Shown here: in pieces, positions 1-4,466 of the stretch
Numbering within the stretch: the stretch's first letter is position 1
Layout of the letters: every line of letters starts with the position of its first letter
Source: Anaerolineales bacterium
GTDB taxonomy: Bacteria > Chloroflexota > Anaerolineae > Anaerolineales > DRMV01
Assembly: GCA_027026295.1 (NCBI GenBank)
Contig: JALVOR010000157.1
Location: forward strand, 1-5,354
DNA length: 5,354 nt
Direction: 5' to 3'
Notes under the pieces: model-generated
Databases searched by the model: none
What the model was told of the DNA's origin: nothing
The model's input: only the letters and a program-made list of their open reading frames with translations
Made by a program: the position numbers and the translations under genes

Positions 1-965
1 GTATAGCGGGCGCCGGTTTCCTTGGCCTTTTCTTTGGCCAGGGCGGCGTTGTAAATCAGCGCCCGCGCGGCTTCGATGCGCATCTTCATATCCGCGATCT
101 TGAACCCCGTGCCCTGGAACTCACCGATGGGGTGACCAAAGGCTTCCCGTTCCTGCACGTACTGGCGGGCGGCCTCGTAGGCCGCCTCGGCAATGCCCAA
201 AGCCTGAGCCGCGATGCCGATGCGCCCTGCGTCGAGCACGGCCATGGCAATCTTGAAGCCCTGGCCTTCTTCGCCGATGCGATTTGCCACCGGCACCTTG
301 AGGTTTTCAAAACCGATTTCGCTGGTGGCCGAGGCGCGGATGCCCAGTTTCGGCTCTTTGCGGCCACGCACCAACCCGGGGCTGTTACCATCCACAATGA
401 AGGCCGTGATGCCTTTGTGTCCTTTCTCAGGATCAGTCATTGCGAAGACCACGAAATAATCAGCCACCGGGGCACTGGTAATCCAGTTCTTGCGGCCATT
501 GAGGATGTAAAAGTCGCCTTCCCGCACCGCGCGGGTGCGCATGTTGGCTGCGTCCGAGCCGGAAGATGGCTCCGTTAACGCGTAAGCGCCGATGGCTTGC
601 CCCGAGGCCACCGGCACCACGTATTTCTGCTTCTGCTCTTCTGTGCCGTAGTGCAAAATGCCATGACAAAAGAGGGAGTTGTTGACCGACATAATCGTGC
701 CGTGAGCCGCATCGGCTTTGCTGATTTCGGCCTCTGCAAGGACATAAGCCAGGGTGTCCATACCCGCTCCGCCATATTCTTCCGGCACTTCGATGCCCAT
801 AAAGCCCATTTCGCCCATCTTGCGAATGGTTTCCAGCGGGAATTCGCCGCTTTCGTCGAATTCGCCTGCAATCGGAGTAATTTCCTGCTCGGCGAACTCC
901 CGCGCGGCTTGCTGAATCATGCGGTGCTCATCGGTCAAAATATGTTCAAAAGCGAAACGACCCAT
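1..965 (-). CDS. acyl-CoA dehydrogenase, short/medium-chain type (3' end cut by window)
   Basis: This FAD-dependent dehydrogenase introduces the alpha,beta double bond in acyl-CoA during beta-oxidation or butyrate-type metabolism and passes electrons to an electron-transfer flavoprotein. The visible 321 residues match the family throughout: an N-terminal helical domain; the FAD/substrate segment YALTEPSSGSD at 128-138; KNWITSAPVAD at 159-169; KLGIRAS at 206-212; LDAGRIGIAAQALGIA at 244-259; and REAFGHPIGEFQ at 273-284. Family members run to about 380 residues, so roughly 60 are missing, including the region of the catalytic glutamate (near residue 370 in butyryl- and medium-chain enzymes). 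Its presence cannot be judged here. The ATG start follows GGAGG (971-975) with 5 nt spacing. The gene lies 92 nt downstream of the surface-protein gene on the same strand and has its own extended -10 promoter. Overall similarity resembles butyryl/short-chain enzymes, but substrate length is inference. Confidence 0.93.
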   Translation of the reverse strand, partial: MGRFAFEHILTDEHRMIQQAAREFAEQEITPIAGEFDESGEFPLETIRKMGEMGFMGIEVPEEYGGAGMDTLAYVLAEAEISKADAAHGTIMSVNNSLFCHGILHYGTEEQKQKYVVPVASGQAIGAYALTEPSSGSDAANMRTRAVREGDFYILNGRKNWITSAPVADYFVVFAMTDPEKGHKGITAFIVDGNSPGLVRGRKEPKLGIRASATSEIGFENLKVPVANRIGEEGQGFKIAMAVLDAGRIGIAAQALGIAEAAYEAARQYVQEREAFGHPIGEFQGTGFKIADMKMRIEAARALIYNAALAKEKAKETGARY

Positions 966-1011
966 CTTAACCTCCGCAGTCTGAATTTAAGGAATTGGAA
1001 GCGAGAACTCC

Positions 1012-1033
1012 GCTGCCATTATAGCATGGCAGC
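1012..1033. promoter_or_regulatory. perfect 8-bp dyad over the -10, possible operator
   Basis: GCTGCCAT (1012-1019) and ATGGCAGC (1026-1033) form an exact inverted repeat with a 6-nt spacer, centred on the TATAAT of the acyl-CoA dehydrogenase promoter. A dimeric repressor binding here would block RNA polymerase directly. There is no U-tract on either side, so it is not a terminator. No regulator gene is in the window, so the operator role is inference. Confidence 0.4.
1018..1026 (-). promoter_or_regulatory. extended -10 promoter of the acyl-CoA dehydrogenase gene
   Basis: On the minus strand this reads TGCTATAAT, a perfect TGn extended -10 (TATAAT at 1018-1023). A poor -35 such as CTTGTT at 1040-1045 would lie 16 nt upstream. 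The extended -10 can compensate for a weak -35. Transcription would start near 1010, leaving a leader of about 45 nt before the ATG at 965. Confidence 0.6.
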
Positions 1034-1057
1034 CTGAAAAACAAGTTTCGGTAACGC

Positions 1058-1762
1058 CTATCTCCAGCGGCGCAAACTGCCAAAAAGCACCAACAACATG
1101 ATGACCGCTGCCACACCGTAAGCGGCAGCGCGCGTCAGGGTATCGGGGGAAAGCACAATGGGGTTAGGAGGAACAGGCGGAGGGGTCGGCCAGAGGGGCG
1201 TGGGCGTCAGCGTGGATGCAGGCATCAACGTGGGTTGCTGCACGCCGTTCACCTCAGGGGTCGCACCGCCGGGCGTGGGAGTTTCTACCGGGGTGTAGTT
1301 GCGCACCCGCACGGGCACGGTGGTTTCATAACGATGCCCAAGCCGATCTTCAACAGTCAATCGCAACACATAGTTGCCGTCGGTGATGAGGGTGGTGTCC
1401 CAGCGTCCCACCAACCCACCATGAGCGGGGATGCGCTTCTCTTCGATGAGAAACCATGTGTGCGTAGGGTCTTCGGCATAGCCAAAAAACAGGGCAGATT
1501 TCCGGAAACCCGCGACGTCGGTAAAGCCCAAAACCCGCACCTGCCCCTGCACTGCCTGGCCGGGCCGCGGCGTGGTAATCTTTACCCCCGAGGGCGTTGG
1601 TGTAGGGGTTAGCGCCAGTGCAACAGGGCGCGGCGCAAGCAGAAGCAGAAAGCCCAGCACGCCCAACAACAGCCCTGCCCGGCATTCGGCTTTGTGCGCC
1701 GCGACAACCAGCCTCGCCTTCCCGCTCATCCTTTTTATGGCTATACGAAAACCCTGCGCCAC
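1058..1762 (-). CDS. secreted Ig-like domain protein with Pro/Thr linker and C-terminal membrane anchor
   Basis: I do not recognise a named family. From the chosen GTG start (234 residues), a long basic N-region leads to a hydrophobic signal segment at 31-50 (LLLGVLGFLLLLAP..VALA). Then come TPTPTP, a beta-rich domain at about 60-156, a low-complexity Thr/Pro linker at about 157-203, and a C-terminal transmembrane helix at about 212-230 ending in RRWR. The beta domain has the look of a bacterial Ig-like fold: PxxGQAVQGQVRVLG near the start, WDTTLITDGNYVLRL in the middle, then VEDRLGH and VPVRVRN. This predicts an extracytoplasmic domain held off the membrane by a flexible stalk. GTG at 1762 is preferred because GGAGG sits 7 nt upstream (1770-1774). 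The alternative ATG at 1729 gives 223 residues and a more ordinary signal peptide, but its AAGG directly abuts the codon. No catalytic motif is visible, so a binding or structural role is only a guess. Confidence 0.75.
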   Translation of the reverse strand: MAQGFRIAIKRMSGKARLVVAAHKAECRAGLLLGVLGFLLLLAPRPVALALTPTPTPSGVKITTPRPGQAVQGQVRVLGFTDVAGFRKSALFFGYAEDPTHTWFLIEEKRIPAHGGLVGRWDTTLITDGNYVLRLTVEDRLGHRYETTVPVRVRNYTPVETPTPGGATPEVNGVQQPTLMPASTLTPTPLWPTPPPVPPNPIVLSPDTLTRAAAYGVAAVIMLLVLFGSLRRWR

Positions 1763-1769
1763 CCCACCG

Positions 1770-1774
1770 CCTCC
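1770..1774 (-). promoter_or_regulatory. Shine-Dalgarno site deciding the GTG start at 1762
   Basis: GGAGG on the minus strand with 7 nt before the GTG at 1762-1760. It is the only well-spaced SD near the N-terminus and lies just 6 nt beyond the U-tract of the upstream terminator. Confidence 0.6.
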
Positions 1775-1780
1775 ACGTCG

Positions 1781-1810
1781 AAAAAGGGCGCGCCGTGTCT
1801 GGCGCGCCCT
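1781..1810 (-). terminator. intrinsic terminator after the aldolase-like gene
   Basis: On the minus strand a perfect 10-bp GC-rich stem (AGGGCGCGCC / GGCGCGCCCT, 1801-1810 with 1785-1794) closes a 6-nt loop and runs into TTTTT (1781-1785). It starts 11 nt past the aldolase stop codon. The orientation of the T-run fixes the strand. It should largely separate transcription of the aldolase from the surface-protein gene downstream. Confidence 0.88.
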
Positions 1811-1821
1811 GGCGTGTTTTC

Positions 1822-3237
1822 TCAATCGGCAAGGTCGGAAATATCCTCTGCCTCGGCTGCGTCGCCGACGTAATCGGCCATCTTGGGCAAAACCACCACC
1901 GGCTTGATGGTGCGGGCTACAACCTCTTTCGTGCCTGCAAGGTTCAACTGGCGGAAAAGGCGGCGGAACTGGGCGTCCCAGTCCTGATAAACTGCTCCCT
2001 TGACTTCGTCGGAAAGCGCCCAGATCTGCTTCTTGAAGGGGCCCAGGGCGCGCTTGCGGGTCTTGTAGTAAAACTGTTCGTCGGTCATGTCGGGCTTGCG
2101 CTCGTTGCTGTGGTTTTCCCGCAAGTAAGCGTAAATTTCTTCCTTGAGGGCGGCGGGCATGTGGTTGTAAAGGATGTTCATGAAGTTGGTGGCAAGGTGA
2201 ATTTCGCACGCCTCGGCTTCAGGAAACTTGCTGAAGGCGTCTTCCGGCAAGGTAGAAGCGCCGTGTTGCACTGCGCCCGCCATGCCGTAGGCTTCCCGCG
2301 CCACGCGGCTGAGATGCTTCAGGGTATCGAAATCCACCTTTACTTTGGCAATTGTGCCATCGGGCAGCACCACGCCGCCGTGAGAAGTGCCGGTCTGGAT
2401 GCTGATTTTGCTCAAGCCGGCAGCGTCGGGAGCGATTTCCGCCAGGTGAGCATTGTAGCCATCCATGTATGCGCGCAGTTCTTCTTCGGTGGAGTTGTGG
2501 CCGCCCACTTCGCCGATTTCACCGCCCACGGAAACGGTCACGCCTTCGGGTTCAATGCCGCGGATGAACGCGGTCAGTTCAGCGGAAAGTTTGTAATTGA
2601 GTTCCTGCTGTTCGGGAATGGTCGCCCTGGAAAGGTCAACCAGGGTGGAAGTGTCGACATCGATATTGTAAAAACCGGCTTTCACGGCTTCCACACTGAG
2701 GTCACGGATAGCCTGCAACTCGGCTTCGGGGTTGGCGGCATAGCGCTTGGGGGAAACCTGGAAGTGGTCGCCCTGGATGAAGACGGGGCCGCGGAAGCCT
2801 TCCGCAATCGCGGCAGCCACAATCTGGGAAACATACTCTGCCGGGCGCTGGTCGGTATAGCCGATTTCCGAGCGGGCAATTTCAAAGATGAACGCGCCGC
2901 CATCAATCGCCATGATGTTCTTGAACACGGCCCGCGCCGCCAGGAAGGGCAGCACCCGCAGGTTCATGGCAGGCACAGTAAAGGTCGGAGCCACCTCGCC
3001 CCGACCCCGCACCATGTACAACTCATGGATAGATGCGTGCACAATACCCAAATCGAGGGCCGCGCCGTGCAGCAAAAACTGCGCCAGCCCCTTTTCAGGC
3101 TGCTCGCCAATGGCGGCGATTTCGGCAAGTTCGGCGATGTGCGCCTTGAGTTTGGCTTCGTCCAGCACATGCACAACGCCGTCGCGCACTTCGGCGGCAT
3201 GGTCAATTTTTTCAAGCAACGCTTCCAACACTTTCAT
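1822..3237 (-). CDS. class II (zinc) fructose-bisphosphate aldolase-like protein, long divergent form
   Basis: A 471-residue protein with the landmarks of metal-dependent ketose-bisphosphate aldolases, which cleave or form fructose- or tagatose-type bisphosphates by retro-aldol chemistry in the cytosol. The QGDH motif at 155-158 supplies the catalytic Asp157 and metal ligand His158. NIDVDTSTLVDLS at 191-203 corresponds to the SHMIDLS region, and GGEIGEVGG at 238-246 to the acidic segment. TGTSHGG at 282-288 gives His286 and VQHGAS at 323-328 gives His325, the other expected metal ligands. It is about 110-130 residues longer than usual members, with an extra N-terminal region before about residue 90 and a long C-terminal part after about 360. 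The usual substrate segment K-[IV]-N-[IV]-[ND]-T is replaced by EIHLATN at 345-351. The ATG follows AGGAGG (3248-3253) with 10 nt spacing. It has its own promoter and terminator, so it is monocistronic. The family is fairly sure; fructose-1,6-bisphosphate as substrate is not. Confidence 0.85.
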   Translation of the reverse strand: MKVLEALLEKIDHAAEVRDGVVHVLDEAKLKAHIAELAEIAAIGEQPEKGLAQFLLHGAALDLGIVHASIHELYMVRGRGEVAPTFTVPAMNLRVLPFLAARAVFKNIMAIDGGAFIFEIARSEIGYTDQRPAEYVSQIVAAAIAEGFRGPVFIQGDHFQVSPKRYAANPEAELQAIRDLSVEAVKAGFYNIDVDTSTLVDLSRATIPEQQELNYKLSAELTAFIRGIEPEGVTVSVGGEIGEVGGHNSTEEELRAYMDGYNAHLAEIAPDAAGLSKISIQTGTSHGGVVLPDGTIAKVKVDFDTLKHLSRVAREAYGMAGAVQHGASTLPEDAFSKFPEAEACEIHLATNFMNILYNHMPAALKEEIYAYLRENHSNERKPDMTDEQFYYKTRKRALGPFKKQIWALSDEVKGAVYQDWDAQFRRLFRQLNLAGTKEVVARTIKPVVVLPKMADYVGDAAEAEDISDLAD

Positions 3238-3269
3238 GGGAAAATGTCCTCCTCACATGGGATGCTTCA

Positions 3270-3278
3270 ATTATAGCA
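3270..3278 (-). promoter_or_regulatory. extended -10 promoter of the aldolase-like gene
   Basis: The minus strand reads TGCTATAAT (TATAAT at 3270-3275), identical to the acyl-CoA dehydrogenase promoter. The best -35, TTGGGG at 3294-3299 with an 18-nt spacer, is weak and lies inside the tRNA terminator stem. The predicted start is near 3263, giving a leader of about 25 nt that carries the AGGAGG. Confidence 0.6.
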
Positions 3279-3286
3279 CGGGCAAC

Positions 3287-3309
3287 AAAAAAGCCCCAAA
3301 ACGGGGCTT
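3287..3309 (-). terminator. intrinsic terminator of the tRNA-Thr transcript
   Basis: On the minus strand AAGCCCC (3303-3309) pairs perfectly with GGGGCTT (3291-3297) around the loop GTTTT, followed by a T6 run (3287-3292). It begins 5 nt past the tRNA discriminator base. Confidence 0.85.
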
Positions 3310-3314
3310 GGGTG

Positions 3315-3387
3315 AGCCACCGACGGGATTTGAACCCGTGACCCTTCGCTTACGAGGCGAATGCTCTGCCAACTGAGCTACGGTGGC
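3315..3387 (-). tRNA. tRNA-Thr, anticodon CGU
   Basis: A complete cloverleaf of 73 nt. The 7-bp acceptor stem is GCCACCG/CGGTGGC, and the D-arm is GCTC-AGTTGGCA-GAGC. The anticodon stem TTCGC/GCGAA holds the loop CTCGTAA, with anticodon CGT at 3354-3352. The variable loop is GGGTC, and the T-arm is ACGGG-TTCGAAT-CCCGT. The discriminator is U73 and CCA is not encoded (TCAC follows), so CCA must be added after transcription. It reads the ACG threonine codon. It sits alone between its own promoter and terminator. Confidence 0.98.
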
Positions 3388-3398
3388 GTGCGAGGGCA

Positions 3399-3404
3399 AT
3401 TATA
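3399..3404 (-). promoter_or_regulatory. -10 element of the tRNA-Thr promoter
   Basis: TATAAT on the minus strand lies 11 nt upstream of the tRNA 5' end, giving a start near 3392 and a very short 5' leader. No good -35 is visible at 16-18 nt spacing. AT-rich DNA further upstream may help recruit polymerase. Confidence 0.6.
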
Positions 3405-3436
3405 CCCGAAAAAGTCGTTTTCCCGCGAGGAAATGG

Positions 3437-3448
3437 GCAAAATTTTGC
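3437..3448. repeat. 12-bp perfect palindrome upstream of the tRNA promoter
   Basis: GCAAAATTTTGC is exactly self-complementary and centred about 40 bp upstream of the tRNA -10. It could be a regulator site or an AT-rich UP-like element. Only the sequence symmetry is certain. Confidence 0.4.
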
Positions 3449-3491
3449 GCGGAGATTGTAAAATAGACTGAAGCGTTCGTATCTGTTCAGC

Positions 3492-3680
3492 CTTAGAGCC
3501 TATCCGAAAATTCTTTGCAGACGTGTCACTGCGAGGCGGGCTGAGCCATGACGAAGCCCGCCGAAGCAGTCTCCTGACCAATAAAAAGGGGGGATTGCTT
3601 CGCCCCGGAGCCTGCGCCGAGCGCAGCGAGGGGGGGGCTCGCAATGCCACCACCACGATATTTTTCGGATAGCGTCTTAG
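3492..3680. mobile_element. MITE-like non-autonomous element, 179 bp, with TIRs and 5-bp direct repeats
   Basis: The left end AGCCTATCCGAAAA (3497-3510) and the inverted right end ACGCTATCCGAAAA (3662-3675 read on the minus strand) match at 12 of 14 positions, with 11 consecutive bases CTATCCGAAAA identical. CTTAG directly abuts both ends (3492-3496 and 3676-3680), as expected for a target-site duplication. There is no transposase frame inside. This is the architecture of a miniature inverted-repeat transposable element mobilised in trans. The interior is highly self-complementary. The ends resemble those I associate with IS5/IS4-type elements, but the family is not settled here. Confidence 0.7.
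3525..3648. repeat. branched palindromic core inside the MITE-like element
   Basis: An outer stem pairs 3525-3535 with 3638-3648 at 9 of 11 positions. It encloses three hairpins: GGCGGGCT/AGCCCGCC (3535-3542 with 3555-3562, perfect), a 13-bp stem with two G-U pairs (3562-3574 with 3590-3602), and CTGCGC-CGA-GCGCAG (3612-3626, perfect). The motifs TGCGAG, CGAAGCA and GATTGCTTCG recall palindromic repeats that I know to be scattered between genes in many bacteria. Confidence 0.65.
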
Positions 3681-3687
3681 CAGAAGA

Positions 3688-3707
3688 CACAGAAAAGGCA
3701 CAGAAAA
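3688..3707. repeat. two tandem CACAGAAAA units, 11-bp period
   Basis: CACAGAAAA occurs at 3688-3696 and again at 3699-3707, just outside the right end of the MITE-like element. It is short and only two units long. It looks like part of a dispersed intergenic repeat. Confidence 0.45.
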
Positions 3708-3730
3708 CACTGAAGTGCGCCTGAACGAAG

Positions 3731-3876
3731 GCGTTTGTTGTGGAACGGGATGGCATTCTCCCCATTCGGCATCCCTGGCATCCTAAAATCCGCGCCCATC
3801 CGTGATTATCCGCGTTCATCCGCGGGCGATTTCCCCCAGGCCAAAAAGTTACAACCGTTCCACGAAAAGCGTTTGT
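3731..3876. repeat. repeat-bounded segment: inverted GTGGAACGG inside direct GCGTTTGT
   Basis: GTGGAACGG (3740-3748) recurs inverted as CCGTTCCAC (3855-3863). Just outside these lie direct copies of GCGTTTGT at 3731-3738 and 3869-3876, each preceded by ACGAA (3725-3729, 3862-3866). The right-hand copy runs into the operon promoter. The nesting resembles a small inserted element, but the arms are short and unevenly spaced. Confidence 0.4.
3787..3826. repeat. four tandem 10-bp units built on NATCCGYGNN
   Basis: The units are AATCCGCGCC, CATCCGTGAT, TATCCGCGTT and CATCCGCGGG, contiguous and in strict 10-bp register. ATCCG is invariant, followed by CG or TG. Upstream, GGCATCC occurs twice about 9 bp apart, which may be decayed flanking copies. 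There is no spacer structure, so it is not a CRISPR. Confidence 0.6.
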
Positions 3877-3884
3877 GGTAAGAT
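3876..3884 (+). promoter_or_regulatory. probable extended -10 promoter of the TlpA-like/Lgt-like operon
   Basis: TGGTAAGAT has the TGn extension and a 4/6 match to TATAAT. Upstream candidates for a -35 (such as TTCCAC at 3858-3863) are poor. The start would be near 3891, about 30 nt before the TTG start codon. The promoter overlaps the end of the repeat-bounded segment. Confidence 0.4.
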
Positions 3885-3910
3885 AACCTCCCCACCTCAA
3901 AACCAGCCGT

Positions 3911-3915
3911 GGAGG
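3911..3915 (+). promoter_or_regulatory. Shine-Dalgarno site deciding the TTG start at 3921
   Basis: GGAGG with 5 nt (CCGGA) before TTG at 3921-3923. The alternative GTG at 3909 would overlap this SD and has no purine-rich sequence upstream, only CCTCCCCACC-type pyrimidines. Confidence 0.65.
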
Positions 3916-3920
3916 CCGGA

Positions 3921-4466
3921 TTGCAAACCCTCGACAAGCAATGGTTTCGTTTAGTGGCAATTGCCGTACTCGGCGGGCTGTGGATATGGCTCACCCGCGC
4001 CCCAACCGATGTGCACGGCGGGCCACCGCCCGCACCGCGGCAGGGCTTTGCCGCCCCCGATTTCACGCTGCAAACCCTCGACGGGCGCACCGTTGCCCTG
4101 AACGCTCTGCGCGGCAAAGCCGTGGTGCTGAATTTCTGGGCAACATGGTGCGGCCCGTGCAAAGCCGAAATGCCTGCCCTGCAGAAAGTGTATCGAGAAA
4201 CCCGCGGGCAAGGGGTGGAAGTGCTCGCCATCACCGTGGAAAACAACACCGCCAACATTCAGCGCTTCGTGAACGCCTACCAACTCACCTTCCCCATTGG
4301 GCTGGATGCGGGCGCAGAAGTCAGCCGCCGCTACCGGGTCGAAGGCACCCCCACCACTTTCTTCATCGATAAAGACGGCATCATCCAATCCGTGGTGGTC
4401 GGCGGCCCCATGAGCGAGGGGCTCATCCGCTCCAAAATCGAAAGCCTGCTTGCGGAGGCGCCCTGA
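3921..4466 (+). CDS. membrane-anchored thiol-disulfide oxidoreductase, TlpA/ResA-like
   Basis: A thioredoxin-fold protein of 181 residues that would reduce disulfides on the outer face of the cytoplasmic membrane, as ResA, TlpA and CcmG do in cytochrome c maturation and related tasks. A single uncleaved signal anchor spans about 11-24 (LVAIAVLGGLWIWL), with basic residues on both sides and no lipobox cysteine. The AhpC/TSA-redoxin domain starts at APDFTLQTLDG (45-55). The active site WCGPC is at 76-80 in the run NFWATWCGPCKAEMP (71-85). The cis-proline motif GTPTTFFID (142-150) and DKDG follow. TTG at 3921 is preferred over GTG at 3909 (four more residues) because of GGAGG. The stop overlaps the next start by 1 nt. 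No cytochrome c or CcdA-type partner is in the window, so the physiological substrate is unknown. Confidence 0.9.
   Translation: MQTLDKQWFRLVAIAVLGGLWIWLTRAPTDVHGGPPPAPRQGFAAPDFTLQTLDGRTVALNALRGKAVVLNFWATWCGPCKAEMPALQKVYRETRGQGVEVLAITVENNTANIQRFVNAYQLTFPIGLDAGAEVSRRYRVEGTPTTFFIDKDGIIQSVVVGGPMSEGLIRSKIESLLAEAP

Larger units (their letters stand above)
3388..3920. other. intergenic region between the tRNA gene and the TlpA-like gene, repeat-rich, no credible gene
   Basis: About 530 bp without a supported coding region. From left to right it holds the tRNA promoter, a 12-bp palindrome, a MITE-like element (3492-3680), a CACAGAAAA tandem (3688-3707), a repeat-bounded segment (3731-3876), a 10-bp tandem array inside it (3787-3826), and the promoter and ribosome binding site of the plus-strand operon. 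The open frames across it cross these repeats, have no ribosome binding site and resemble no family. Confidence 0.75.

Noticed and set aside
1012..1033. Terminator between the surface-protein gene and the acyl-CoA dehydrogenase gene
   Set aside because: The 8-bp dyad is not followed by a T-run on either strand and it contains the TATAAT promoter element.
132..1037. Plus-strand open frames (132-578, 597-1037) opposite the acyl-CoA dehydrogenase gene
   Set aside because: The minus strand encodes an uninterrupted, motif-complete acyl-CoA dehydrogenase. The plus frames have no ribosome binding site or recognisable domain.
1763..2209. N-terminal extension of the surface-protein frame into the aldolase-like gene
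   Set aside because: The added sequence is Arg/Gly-rich out-of-frame translation of the aldolase C-terminus. It crosses the terminator, and the SD at 1770-1774 supports initiation at 1762.
1618..3276. 552-codon open frame on the plus strand opposite the aldolase-like gene
   Set aside because: It is antisense to a gene with clear family motifs, a promoter, SD and terminator. The long open frame follows from the codon bias of the real gene; its translation resembles no family.
3787..3826. CRISPR array from the repeated ATCCGYG units
   Set aside because: The units are 10 bp, contiguous and without unique spacers, and no cas gene is present.
3526..3960. 144-codon minus-strand frame in the intergenic region
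   Set aside because: It crosses the MITE-like element, the 10-bp tandem and the start of the TlpA-like gene. Its repeated TTNAF peptides only reflect the duplicated GCGTTTGT DNA repeat.
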